64,000 nucleotides of DNA from Lumbricus terrestris (Eukaryota; Annelida; Clitellata; Crassiclitellata; Lumbricidae): the NCBI GenBank assembly GCA_949752735.1, contig OX457042.1, forward strand, positions 33,931,289 to 33,995,288. The letters run 5' to 3'. The notes beneath the pieces are model-generated. The model did no database searches and was not told the DNA's origin. It saw nothing but the letters and a program-made list of their open reading frames with translations. The first letter of the stretch is position 1; each line of letters starts with the position of its first letter. Below are positions 45,288 to 57,763 of the stretch, piece after piece. Both the position numbers and the translations under genes were made by a program.

Positions 45288-47701
45288 CAGGGACGTCATT
45301 TCGGGTTTTTTCAGGGGGAGGCAAAAAAATTTTGAGGGGTCAAAACTCCACAAGCTTCTTAAGTTCTGTATTGGGCCAACATTTGCAAAACTGCAGTTAA
45401 ATCAGATGTTTTATTCTTGCTCGTATTTATTTCTTACTATATTTTATTCAGCGATGGATGTATTTTAAATGCCTATACAACTTATACAAGCCTACTTTAA
45501 ATATACTAAGTGCTTTGCACTTGTTTATTATATACCATGATATTATTTACCATTATATGACTATAATATTGCCATCATTCATTATGATATATGATACCAT
45601 CATATTGAAAGCATGTGATTTAATGCTAATATTTGCACAAACATTTTTGTACAGCTAAAATGACAGAAATAGCCTTCCCCACATAAATATTTGACAAAAT
45701 GAATGATAATGGCCTTTGTTGCTGCTTACATTATTGTATTACATAGAATTGTATTGCATAGATTCTTATCTACCATGATATTAGTAAATATTATATAATT
45801 ATAAATTTATAATTATATTATTTTCTATGGTAATATATGGCATTATCATAAAATAGAGTATAAGTCACTGTTAATATTTGTAAAAATATCTTCTCTCCAT
45901 GCTCAAGTGTTATCTTTAAAATTTCAATCTGTCAAATTTCAAAATGTTTTGTTCCTTAAAGCACTTAGTAAAACAACATCATTACTACATATGTTTCCCA
46001 ATTTTGGTAGTTTTGCACTACTTACTTACTTGACAATTTCTGCTAACTGTGTCCTGGTCAGCAATTGAGGACCGTCTTGAACATCAAGGCTAAGCTTATT
46101 CCAGTACAATAAAGTAAGCTTACATATTATACTCCGATCTGCTGTTATTCATTATAAAAAGTTCATTAGCAAACGAACTGAGTTGCCTATTATAACTTGA
46201 TACATACAAAAATTATTATTGCAATTATTATTACATTTTAATATTGAAATATTAAACCACTCTTTTTTTTATCAGCATTGAAATAATAGAGTGATTTTGT
46301 CAAGATAACATCTTAAAATGCTATTATTACAATGTGTAAACTCAACAAGAAATTGTTATTATTTTAAGTAGGCCTATATTTATTGGAGTCTTAGACCACT
46401 TTTGTCAGCACTCAAGTAGTAGAGCAATTTTTTTCAGATCCCAGCCTAAAATTGTACCATTGCACTGTGAAAATTCAAACAAATTTCTTGCAGGCAAGGG
46501 CACATCCCCTCCCCAGGAGAAATCCAGATTAAACCCTGCTTTAAGTTGTCATTGATAACAATTCCCAAAGCAATATTGCATGCTGCATGCACTAGGCTAT
46601 TATTAACTATGGAGATTATTCAAGTGGTGGTCAATGGCTTGTTGGACCATTGGTTGTTTAAGCCAAAACACTGATAGGTCTATCAGATATTTGGATTTGT
46701 CTGAAAACGTAATTTGAAAGTATCATGGGTGGTTATCTCAACCTGGAAAAGATAATACTCAAAGAAATTATTAATATCCAAGACTTCATGTATAAGAAGT
46801 AAATCTGTCCAACCATTGCACTATAAATCCAATCAGTTTGTGTAAATTTCAGTTCAATTAGATGTCACATAATATTAGGCCTACCGTGTTCTTTAGCCAT
46901 TATGGTAGATCATCGGTTTTGGGCTGGACTTTCATGTCCTTTGGTAGTTTTTATCCAGTCTCCGGTCTCAAGAAACTCCAATCATCAGCACTGCCGCCCG
47001 CCATTTGTAACACATACTCATTAACCTCCCCCTCAACTGCTGCAGTCAGCTCCTTGTAATCCGTCTTTCTACTGCCTTTCAGAATTTCCGGCTTATTCTT
47101 CCTTTGCGGGCTACTTGCCCTATATAGTGGTCACCTGTGTTGGTAGGCTGACGAAAGGCGAAACCGCTTCAGCTTAAGATCATTCCACAAACAGGTCGTG
47201 CCGCTGAGGGGGTCATGAATATGGGTGAACCTTGGCTTCAGCTCCCGGTCAGACGGGATGGGGTGCATGTGGGCCTAATGCTTGTAAGGCTGGAGGGGAT
47301 AATCTTGCCTGGCTGCTTCATATAACTCTGGGTGGCGGTTTGCACTGTGTGGCTTACATGCAGGACCCACACATCTGGTGACCCTACTGACCTGGGACAA
47401 GGTCTTCCCTTTATCTAGCGGGAACGAACTGTACGGCTTTTGAGTATCAGCCAGAGTTAATTCCCTTAGCAGACAACACACAAAGGCCGATATCTGGGGG
47501 CTGGGGCCTTAGGCCTATATGCTGTGCTAGTGTGCAGATCGAAGCTGCCCTCACATACAAAATTACACAGGCCGTGAAGACACAGGCATTTTGGTATTTT
47601 GAACAACGTGTGGCATTTCAAAATATGTCACATGTAAGAACACTCGGTGAAATTCAGGGGGGGGCAAATGCCCCCCCTGCCCCCCCCAAATGACGTCCCT
47701 G
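45288..47701. mobile_element. 2.4-kb element with CAGGGACGTCATTT ends
   Basis: The ends CAGGGACGTCATTT are perfect inverted repeats. The 8-bp duplication AATTCAGG is perfect (45280-45287 and 47702-47709). The left 1.5 kb is AT-rich; the right part (46.9-47.5 kb) has ordinary composition and small frames with no recognisable transposase. Probably hAT-like and non-autonomous. Confidence 0.88.
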
Positions 47702-48053
47702 AATTCAGGTCAGTACAACAGCTATAGCGTCATAATATTATGTCGAGTACACAATGAATCAGCTTCTACGCATTGGGCTCAAAAAGCAGACAAACTGCCT
47801 AAGGTGAAGTCATTTCACCTGAATTCCAACTAGTACAGAGCCACTAATGGCAAGCTGAGAGAGGCTGATGTCAGATTTAAAGCAGAAGTTCCTTTCGTCA
47901 AGTACAAAGCAGAAATATTCATGAACATGTTGCTGCAGGCAGTTGGACATGAAAACATTAGAGAGATCCTGACAGAAATTGACCAATATCATTAAATATT
48001 TGGCCATATTTTGATGGACCAGCCAAATGGTCGTCAGATGTTCAACTCTCAAA

Positions 48054-48358
48054 TAGGGGTGGATACAGAAATTTGCGATGGGGGGCCCAAAATTATCGCT
48101 GGTCTTAGGCCGTAAAAATTTTGGGTCTGAAAAAAATCTGATGACATTTTTTGTTTAGTCATTTGGTTGAAATGTCAGAAAAATATGTCACCTTTCCCAC
48201 TGCATGTATTACCGGTATTGAAAGCCTGTACGAACCTCATGGGGATCTATGAACCTGATAGGGGGCCACGTCCATTTTCCCCCAGACAGAATAGCTGGTG
48301 ATAAATGTGCAAATTTCTAAATGGCATGGCCGGATTTTCCTCCCTGGGTCCGCCCCTG
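48054..48358. mobile_element. MITE (CAGGGGCGGA.CC ends), copy C
   Basis: It runs opposite to the copy at 2158. The flanks CTCTCAAA/CTCTGAAA match at 7 of 8, so it is older than the other two copies. Confidence 0.85.
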
Positions 48359-49859
48359 CTCTGAAATACATTTTTCAACCCTTCCAGTTAATTCTTCAAA
48401 TTACCTTGGGGTTAAGTAAACCCCACGCGCACAGCTTTCAGTGGGTCCATGCATCATATTTGCATAAATAATTAAACCTATTTCTAAATTTTTATCTCAA
48501 TTTGCTAGAGCTGCAGATCTTCTGTAAAGAAAACTCACGAGTTTTCCAGTAAGCAATCGTCATTGTTACATTTGTTAAACAGTAACGGATAGAATATATC
48601 CATCACGCTACACCCACTACAATTTCGCATGTACAATTTTTTAGGTATGAAAAGAATTCTGGTTTGGACATTTGTAGAGAATACTTAAGAATTTTCAATT
48701 TCAAACCCTAATTAAACTGAGGCATTCACTTGCATTATACTAAGGAGATATCTTGCAGGCTATACACATGACTAAACTATTAGGTTAAGTCGCATAACTT
48801 ACAAGAGTGATTAAACCGATTGCACTTTTGATATCAATTTGCCTGAGCAACGGTTGTTTCAAATAAACGCAACTCGCAAAACCACGATGCAAACTGCTAA
48901 TTTGAAGTAATAAACACTCATCAACATGAACAATCTTACAACACTTAAAGTTTCAGATAGTGTAAAAAAATACCCAATTAAATGAATTTTTAAGTAATAT
49001 TGTTCCTCTACAGACTCCTTGCCATATTTTTCCATAAATATGGCAATTGGAATCCTGCAGATGTGATTTTGAACAGTTCTCATACTTTATCTGAACTTAT
49101 CACTAACCTCATATGCTCCTCTAACTTCAACTCTGGCACCTCAGGTTATTTGCAGATCTGTCAAGTTTCAACATATCATTATAGAAGTAAAGTAAAGTCA
49201 TTCACCTTGACTTCAATAGTTGATGCATTTTTTGTTCTATAATTGTTTTAGAATTCACTATTGCAATTCTCTTTCAATAAGCCTTTCCAAACATTTGGCC
49301 ATCTCAACGTTTCACAAAATGTCTTTCCAAGTTGTGGTCACAGTAAGGTTCCACGATATAACACAACACATTTAAATACAGTGAAATATTTGAACTTTTC
49401 AATCTTAAATGATCTGGTGTAAGGCATTGGTTTAGTTGAGCTGGAATGACACATTAGCAATTGTACACATACATATAGCTGTAATTTCTATATCTCTGAA
49501 CCTAGAAAAAGCAAGAGGTTCTTCACATACATGCAGCCCTCAGCTTGCAAGCACATTAATCAATTCACAAGAAGGCTGTTTAGTTGACTTTCCATCTTAA
49601 ACCTACTAAGGGTCACCATCATTGAAAGAAGTATCCATGACCCAAACATTGATTTCAATGCAGCAAATGTGTCAACTTGAGCCCATCATGCCTTCTCATG
49701 TCTTGGATCTGTCACTGAACCCAGGTTTGCTTGCTTGTGGCTCTATGCAGTGTACATTAGATGTTCTAAAATGCACTTGACATTTGGTTACACAGTCAAA
49801 GGTACAGTGTCTTTGCGAGTAACTTAAAATGTGTCAAAATATGTGTCATCAGACATCAT

Positions 49860-50075
49860 ACATTCATTATTGAGATTCATATAGCGCTCCTTCAAGGTTA
49901 CTACTCAGGAGCACTCACAACCCAACTTCTGCTGAAAGGTACTGTTTTAAGGTTGTGATAAAACACATCTGAGCAAACCCTGGGCATAAAGCGTATAGAC
50001 AGTGGAGGCCCATTTGAAACCATGCACGGGGCCAATAACAGAGAAAGCATGGCGTTGTCTAAGAGCAGTATTAAG
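49860..50075 (-). pseudogene. LINE 3'-end fragment
   Basis: The minus strand reads RQRHAFSVIGPVHGFKWAS, matching the 28150 copy (CQRHTFSVLGPSVWN). It ends in 'aggagcgctatatgaatctc' with the shared tail. Confidence 0.7.
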
Positions 50076-50237
50076 TAATAAGAGCATATTAACCTTTATC
50101 ATCTCAATACATTGATCATGCTTGCCACACTATTCAAGGGATCAGACAACTGGATCATTATCAAAACAAGTTCCAGTGTCTATATAAAGTTACCAGAAAA
50201 ATAACATGTGCCACAATATTCTTTTCATCATTGAATC

Positions 50238-50243
50238 TTTTAT
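50238..50243 (-). terminator. Candidate poly(A) signal of CENP-W
   Basis: AATAAA on the minus strand, 448 nt after the CENP-W stop codon. Confidence 0.45.
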
Positions 50244-50690
50244 TTCTACAAACTAGACAAAGAAACTGTCCAGAGCAACACAGCAACTTAAAAGAAAATT
50301 ATTTGCACATTTCAGAGTAATTAGTCATACTAATTCACACTTCATAAATTGTCATATTATAATTATCAATGTAAACAAGTACTAGCAGCGACAGTTTTGT
50401 GACTCAGTGCACAGCATAATTAGGTAAACAATAAAAATTCATCAAAATATTTCCATGCAGCAACTTTACAAACACACGCACTGATGTCTGGATTAGAACG
50501 AACACTGAAATCAAGCATAACTTCTTCATTGACGACATTTTGAACCTTTGAGTAGCGTACAGTTTATATGAGACTGTAATGACGCAAGTTTGTCACCAGG
50601 CAGAACGATGAATGACCTGTACACAAGTGGAGGAGTTGTTGGATAAAAGCACGAGTTCTGAAGAAACCGCTACAAATTCTCTGCGCAATT

Positions 50691-53600
50691 CTACTGGCTG
50701 CAGCTCTTGAGGACCATCTGAAAAATATGTTAAAAACAATTGGAGTTTAATGGAAGGAAAATATAATTTGTTGGATTAAATTATTCACAATATGAGACCA
50801 ACAAAATATAAATGTGAGTCTTAGCATTGATTGAAATTGTCAAGCTAACATTACTTTATATGTAAACAACAATTTCATGTCACAATCTGAAGCCGATTTT
50901 ATTTATCCTTATGAACTATATGGGTCATTCCATGTCACATCAACCAATGGTCCCCACCACACCATCTCAGAATTTGATGATATTTTGTCAGTTTGTAAAC
51001 CAACATATCTTAGGAACCTATGCAAAATATTAGCTCAAAATGTTGAATGGTCTTTGAGATATGACCATTTTTATAGTGGGGGTAGCGACAGCTCGCGAAC
51101 GACTTAATTCTGAGGCGTTTTTGATCGCTAATAACTCAGGAAGTATGCTAGATAATTCTATAAAATTTTCACAACATTAGTAGTCTTATGAGTAGATTCT
51201 GAAAATTGTAAAATTTTACAGTTTGAACCATTACTCGTGAGCCCAGCTCAGTCTGAAAATGACATTTTGTTCATTTCGACAGTATGAAAAGTGATATTTG
51301 AACAACCACTACTTCATTGGTATTAAATATAAAGTCCCAGAACTTTTTGGGTTTGTAATGGGCCTTGTGATGAATAACCTGGCAAATTCTGAGGTATTTT
51401 AAATGCTAACTTGATGTGTTAGACCATCCTGAAAACTGCACAAAGTGAAAAGTAGGTCATCTGCCGATTGAAATATGGCCATGTGGGATAGGTAGCACAG
51501 TTATGTGCTACACACCATTAAAAAGGGCTTGAAAAGTACTTTCATAGGATACCAATTTCATTTTGCTTCCGTGATGCCTTCCGTTTCAAAATTCCAGTTG
51601 AAAAACGAGGTTTTTTTACATTCGGGAGAAAACAACATGATCTGCAAAGTTTGGACTGTCATATCTAGGCCAGGAAATGAACCAGAGGACTTATATTTCT
51701 TTCATTTATTCAGTTTGTTGTACTCTTTCCAAATATACAAAAACATTGGTGGTATTATCGGTTGTTTTTAATTTATGAATGTGTAAATATTGCACAAATG
51801 CCAATTTTCATCTATTCGGACATGTATAATTGCATATGTATCTCAGATATATGTTCTTATATGGCCATGTGGGATAGGTAACACAGTTATGTGCTGCATG
51901 CCATTGAAAAGGGTTTGAAAAGTACTTTCAAAAGATGCTAATATCATTTTGCTTCCATGATGCCTTCTATTAAAAAATGCCAGTTGAAAAACGAGTTTTT
52001 ACACATTCGGGAATAAATCACGAGAAAACAACACGATCCGCATAGTTTGGACTGTCCTATTTAGGCCAGGAAATGAACCAGAGGACTGATTATTTTTTCA
52101 TGTGATCAGTTTGTTGTACTCTTTTCAAATATGTAAGAATCTTGGTGGTATCATTGGTGGTGTTTAATTTTTAAATTTGTAAATATTGCACAAATGCCAA
52201 TTTACATCCATTCGAACATGTATAATTGTATATATATATCTCAGATATATGTTCTTATATGGCCATGTGGGATAGGCAGCACAGTTATGAACAGCACACC
52301 TTTAAAAAGAGCTTGAAAAGTACTTTGATAAGATACAAATATCATTTTGCTTCTGTGATGCCTTCTGTTACAAAATTCCAGTTGCAAAACACGTTTTTTA
52401 CATTCTGAGATATTCATATATATGTCGAATTGATGTAAATTGGCATTTGTGCAATATTTACAAATTTAAAAATTAAACACCACCAATGATACCACCAAGA
52501 TTCTTACATATTTGAAAAGAGTACAACAAACTGATCACATGAAAAAATAATCAGTCCTCTGGTTCATTTCCTGGCCTAAATAGGACAGTCCAAACTATGC
52601 GGATCGTGTTGTTTTCTCGTGATTTATTCCCGAATGTGTAAAAACTCGTTTTTCAACTGGCATTTTTTAATAGAAGGCATCATGGAAGCAAAATGATATT
52701 AGCATCTTTTGAAAGTACTTTTCAAACCCTTTTCAATGGCATGCAGCACATAACTGTGTTACCTATCCCACATGGCCATATAAGAACATATATCTGAGAT
52801 ACATATGCAATTATACATGTCCGAATAGATGAAAATTGGCATTTGTGCAATATTTACACATTCATAAATTAAAAACAACCGATAATACCACCAATGTTTT
52901 TGTATATTTGGAAAGAGTACAACAAACTGAATAAATGAAAGAAATATAAGTCCTCTGGTTCATTTCCTGGCCTAGATATGACAGTCCAAACTTTGCAGAT
53001 CATGTTGTTTTCTCCCGAATGTAAAAAAACCTCGTTTTTCAACTGGAATTTTGAAACGGAAGGCATCACGGAAGCAAAATGAAATTGGTATCCTATGAAA
53101 GTACTTTTCAAGCCCTTTTTAATGGTGTGTAGCACATAACTGTGCTACCTATCCCACATGGCCATATTTCAATCGGCAGATGACCTACTTTTCACTTTGT
53201 GCAGTTTTCAGGATGGTCTAACACATCAAGTTAGCATTTAAAATACCTCAGAATTTGCCAGGTTATTCATCACAAGGCCCATTACAAACCCAAAAAGTTC
53301 TGGGACTTTATATTTAATACCAATGAAGTAGTGGTTGTTCAAATATCACTTTTCATACTGTCGAAATGAACAAAATGTCATTTTCAGACTGAGCTGGGCT
53401 CACGAGTAATGGTTCAAACTGTAAAATTTTACAATTTTCAGAATCTACTCATAAGACTACTAATGTTGTGAAAATTTTATAGAATTATCTAGCATACTTC
53501 CTGAGTTATTAGCGATCAAAAACGCCTCAGAATTAAGTCGTTCGCGAGCTGTCGCTACCCCCCACTATAAAAATGGTCATATCTCAAAGACCATTCAACA

Positions 53601-55089
53601 TTTTGAGCTAATATTTTGCATAGGTTCCTAAGATATGTTGGTTTACAAACTGACAAAATATCATCAAATTCTGAGATGGTGTGGTGGGGATGTTTCTGAA
53701 TTTTGGTTGATTTGACGTGGAATGACCCATATGTACAAAATGACTACCTAGATAATACTTCTTAATTGTCAATAGAGAATTGTAAATTTATCAAATTTTC
53801 CACATATTTTCTGTGGGTTAGGTAAATAAATGCAAATAAAGCACTAAATCTTGACCTTTGCTTTAAATTTAAAATTTTTTACAAACAGTGTGCAAATTTG
53901 CAAGTAGTGTACTACATAAATTAATAATATGTCATATCTTGAATGCACCATTTAGTCAGAAGAAATATGTTTATGTTAAATAATCATAACAATATTTCTG
54001 TGTGCACAAACCTTCTGAACAGAATCAACATGTTCCCTTTCCAAGTGAGCAGATTTGGCTTCTCTAGCTTCAATTCGTGCCTCCATTGACAATCGTTTCA
54101 AAAACAGCAGATAATCCAACCACAGCTGTAAACAACATATGAAACATATCAACAGTTTTAAAACCTGATGAATATATTTTAAAATTAATTACTTTTATGT
54201 ATTTTCAAAGAGCTGCTAAGTGTCAGTGTTTCTTATATATTACACACATATATATTACAGTGGTTGTAAGAAAGTAGATACCAGTTTATACGTGCTGCTT
54301 CCGGAGATTCAGATTCCAGACTATGCGAGCAACTCCATAATCAAGATGGTATATTGATTATGAAGATCTTAATCAAGATGGTTCCAGTATCTGCTACTGA
54401 CTTTCTTTCTTTGAGCATGATGCCCATGCTCCAGAATATAACTTGGACTTGGGCCGTCAGTTCGAGGAACACTAACGACCACCATGACCAGCTCGGCTGT
54501 CCTCTTCTTCTCGTACCCTCTCCACAGAATATAAAGATCAAGGGAAAAGCCAGTATGTGGCGTGCAGCGAATACACGAAATATCCTCCTCCTTAAACTAA
54601 TTTCCACCTACAATAATTTACATTATTCAATGCAATGCAACTGCATAATCATATTGCCCTACTTACAAGTTCAGAAATACACACACTCCTCGGCCGCGAG
54701 GATGCAAAAATAATTGCAGGGCAATTTTGTGTGAAGGACATACAGAAATCGTCTGGATCGAACTCGAGTTACAGGCCAACCGCTCTAATCAATCGACCAC
54801 CGAACCGCATACAATATTAGCTTACAGGTGACTGACCACCAGTCTGCATTTTTGGACAATAGCTGAGTCCAGACTAACTTTCTCGATTTCGAACGCTTGA
54901 TAGAAAGATTTGAGGAAATGGACTCGCTCGCTTTTGAATTTTGAGGAACATTTTCGGTTAGAACCCAAAATATGTATTATCGCTCAACGATAAACTTACA
55001 AGTTTAATGACATTGTTGCGAACTTTCATGTTTGATTTTCTCCTTTTTATACTAGACTTTAGTTTGCTTTGTGGACAGAGAACTCTCAT
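50691..55089 (-). CDS. CENPW: Centromere protein W-like histone-fold protein, three exons
   Basis: Exons are 55089-55000, 54125-54012 and 50717-50691: 90, 114 and 27 nt, 76 aa. All junctions are phase 0 and GT-AG; the first donor is a perfect GTAAGT. An in-frame TGA lies six bases before the start. The protein is a basic N-terminus (KSSIKRRKS), loop KVRNN, a long helix with WLDYLLFLKRLSMEARIEAR, and EREHVDSVQKMVLKS at the end. It lines up without gaps to vertebrate CENP-W (about 88 aa) across the histone fold, including LLF..RL..E.R and the EHV helix. CENP-W pairs with CENP-T and, with CENP-S/X, binds centromeric DNA to build the kinetochore; this is family knowledge. The last exon codes for only eight residues. 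Intron 2 (3.3 kb) holds a large palindrome and intron 1 a SINE. The assignment rests on alignment from memory. Confidence 0.85.
50921..53729. mobile_element. 2.8-kb inverted-repeat (foldback) element in CENP-W intron 2
   Basis: Two arms of about 1.3 kb (50921 to about 52225 and about 52412 to 53729) are near-perfect reverse complements centred near 52320. An 88-codon frame at 51505-51771 (plus) recurs identically at 53135-52869 (minus). Outer ends read TGGGTCATTCCA. Each arm contains units of about 390 bp starting 'atggccatgtgggatagg' (51475, 51861); a third unit (52259) forms the loop. No clear target duplication; at most TA/TAT flanks. The family is not recognised. Confidence 0.9.
54650..54811 (-). 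mobile_element. tRNA-derived SINE head, family S5
   Basis: The minus strand from 54811 reads 'gcggttcggtggtcgattga' then 'ttagagcggttgg' with a B-box-like GAGTTCGATCC. It is tRNA-like through the T arm, then continues into unrelated sequence. It lies in CENP-W intron 1, on the same strand. Confidence 0.6.
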
Positions 55090-55264
55090 CTTTCAGAAAT
55101 AAATAGTTATCGCCAAATTATAAAAACCGCTTGTAAATATCCACCATTGAAAACTAAACATAAACAAAGATCGTTAAAACATCTCGCAGTTTTTCCATGT
55201 AAGTAAGAAAGTAAAAAGTAGCATATCCCAAGAACTTTGAAACATCCGTATGTTTGTTCGTTTT

Positions 55265-55475
55265 CATGTGCACTTATTATAGCGCCCCTTCAAGCTCCTT
55301 ACTCAGAGGCGCTCCCGACTATAGAGCGGACACTGCATCGGAGTTTTACGCCGAAACGCTGAGCAATTTTGCGAGTGGACTTGCGCAAGGTCCCTACGCG
55401 GCGACTTGAGGTGGATTCGAACCTGCAACCCTTCGGCTGCAAGGCGACGAACATACCCACTACACTACCGCGCCT
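55265..55475 (-). mobile_element. tRNA-derived SINE (S1) upstream of CENP-W
   Basis: A full-length copy with its head at 55475, 176 bp upstream of the CENP-W start codon and on the same strand. Its Pol III boxes could lie within the CENP-W promoter region. Confidence 0.88.
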
Positions 55476-56499
55476 CATATCCGGAATCGTCCTTATGCCT
55501 ATTGCTTCACGCAGACGTAGGCTTACGTGAAGAATATTTAAAATAATCTAGACTGCACATTATAAATATTACGATTAAAAAAATAATTCGTAGATCTTGT
55601 GTAGACAACGATGCTTTGCCTAATTCTACAGCAATTAATGCAAAATATTATATTCTTTTGTATGCTTTCAGCACATTTTATTTCCCAGGTTGTATAATAA
55701 TTAGAGTCATACCACAGTATAGATAACAAAGTGTCATACATCCTAGCCTTCCTAGGATCGCTTCTTATGTGGAGTTTTTGCTATCCCTCAATGACTCCAC
55801 TTCAAATTATATTAATTTGTATGCATCTTCATCTGACAATGAATAATACACCCATTCTATTATTTTCACATTTCTGGAAGTGTTTTTGTTGAATCTGGAC
55901 AAAGAATTCTGAGATACCCTGAAGTGTAGCTACATAATTCATTTATTCATGTATTCATATAGCACCTCTGCAGGGAATCTCATACATGCTCCCAGATCCA
56001 GCACTTTCTGAAAGTGCTTATAGAATGTGCCACGGTGTCCAACAGAGCAGGCACAACCAAACACGAATGCTTTATTACTATCGTCTTAAATCATGGCAAC
56101 CATTCTACATTGTTTACTAGGTCAAGCTGTTTTTTGCAATTAACTTGAAAGTAATTTATGGTATGACCACAGAATAGATAAAGCGTAGCCAGAAGTCTAA
56201 CTCGAAGCTTTTACTGTAATTCGGATATTATTCTAAAAAGTTTGTAGTCTATGCACGTCGGCCATTTTAGCGCGTAAAATAATAATATGTTACGAGCGTT
56301 AACTTTTTACTGATTCTTTATGTAAAAGTCGCTGAAAATTTAATAAAATAATGAGAACGTCTGGCGGACAGCATTGTGCAGCAATTGGATGTACAAATAA
56401 CAGAATGAAAAAGAAATGTTTGTCGTTTTTCGCTTCCCGAAAGATGAAACACGGTAGGCTCATTGCTCGCTCTCTGACTTCTAAAGGTGCAGCTTCTCT

Positions 56500-56700
56500 T
56501 GTCCATGCATTTGTAGCTCCGCCACTGGTCGCACTCTCCCAGTGCCAGTCCCAAGCCTGGATAAAGGAGGAGGGCGACACCTCCCAAGCTCTTTTCAATT
56601 TCACAAACTGTTGAAGACTTTTTTTTTCGTTTGATCTCCGCCGGGAGCGCCTCTGAGTAAGTACCTTGACGGGGCGCTATATAAATTACGATTGATTGAT
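56500..56700 (+). mobile_element. LINE 3'-end fragment in the transposase intron
   Basis: 'ctcccagtgccagtcccaag' and 'cctggataaaggaggagggc' is a widespread LINE-associated sequence, also at 32110-32190. It runs into 'gggagcgcctctgagtaagt' and 'ggcgctatataaattacgat'. Confidence 0.6.
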
Positions 56701-57545
56701 TAATTGAATAAGTGTTGTAAGAGAACAGATGTAGGGTAGCGTTTTTTGTTCTGTGATGTAATCCACAATCAATGTTATATTGTTATTTTGTTCACTAGAG
56801 TAAAGGTGTATACACTGTTGATAAAAAATTATGTGGGTAATCCCGAAGACTGCGTGCCCGTATACAAAACATATTGTTTTGTATGAAATATAGCGCAGCG
56901 GCCTGTCACATCTCACTATGTAAAGCGGTCAGTAAGCAAGTAATCAACGGAAGCAAGTGGTGAAATATAATGGTAAAATAAAATAGTGAATAGAAACGAG
57001 AAAGTAAAACGATTTGTAAATGCAACGTTTGATATGATTGAATGTACCGACTCGGATGACACCTGCCTTAGTAGCTGTTTCGCCTCCTCTGATGCTATGG
57101 CAACCGACCAGGACCTCCTTTAGACTACTCTAGCGGACAGCCCTTTTGACTCAACGCTCGTGCATAAGCTGGTGCCTGCGCTTGGCTTTCAAGTAGCGCT
57201 GTAGATGTTTGGAGATTACGATTACGATAATCAAGTGTTTTCATGTTGTTGACAGGTGCAAGAAGTGGGTTCAGAATACGAGGAGACAAGATCTTAAAAA
57301 TGTGTCATCTGACTGCCTCAACAAAGGTTACGTCCTCTGCCCTGAACATTTCGAGGATAGTCAGTTCAACAACCGAGAGTGCAAGAATCGGCTGACGTGG
57401 AACGCTGAGCCAACACTATTCGCTGTTCCGAATCCACCATCGCTGCGAACGCTTAAGAGAAAACTACCAACATCAAGAACCTGCCAGCCAGCCACAAAAC
57501 GAAGACAGACGAACATTGGAAGAGTGGTCACAGATGAACATCTTT

Positions 57546-57763
57546 GGGGCGCGGTGGTGTAGTGGTGGCGTTGTTGCCTTGAAGCCGGAAGGTTTGAGGT
57601 TCGAATCCACCTCGCCGCGTAAGGACCTTGGGCAAGTCCTTCACCCAGAATTGCTCAGCGCTTCGGCGTGAAACTCCGATGCAGTGTACGCTCTGCATTC
57701 GGGAGCGCCTCTGAGTAGAGAGTGCTTAAAGGGGCGCTATAACAAGTGCACATACAAACAAAA
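57546..57763 (+). mobile_element. tRNA-derived SINE (S1) inside the transposase pseudogene
   Basis: A full copy, head GGGGCGCGGTGGTGTAGTGG to tail 'ggggcgctataacaagtgca'. The flanks 'aacatctt' and 'aacaatctt' look like an imperfect target duplication. The insertion splits the reading frame. Confidence 0.9.

Larger units (their letters stand above)
31915..50237. other. Region upstream of PACSIN to the 3' end of CENP-W
   Basis: No host coding exon could be supported in 18 kb. The sequence is AT-rich, with SINE, LINE, hAT-like and MITE copies listed separately. A 55-bp motif starting 'gatagcggtgtgtctatc' is repeated directly at about 40272 and 40468. PACSIN's promoter and untranslated exon(s) should lie here. 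Confidence 0.4.

Noticed and set aside
46862..47481. Possible host exon in a region of normal base composition
   Set aside because: It lies inside the 45288-47701 element and has no convincing frame or splice sites.
51505..51771. An 88-codon frame repeated in the palindrome
   Set aside because: It appears identical only because the palindrome duplicates the DNA. Neighbouring repeat units break it and it has no recognised domain.
54820..54965. Alternative first exon for CENP-W (frame with FLKSFYQAFEIEK or start MQTGGQSP)
   Set aside because: The exon at 55089-55000 has a perfect GTAAGT donor, an upstream in-frame stop and gap-free alignment to the CENP-W N-terminal fold. The alternatives lack a start codon or most of the fold.
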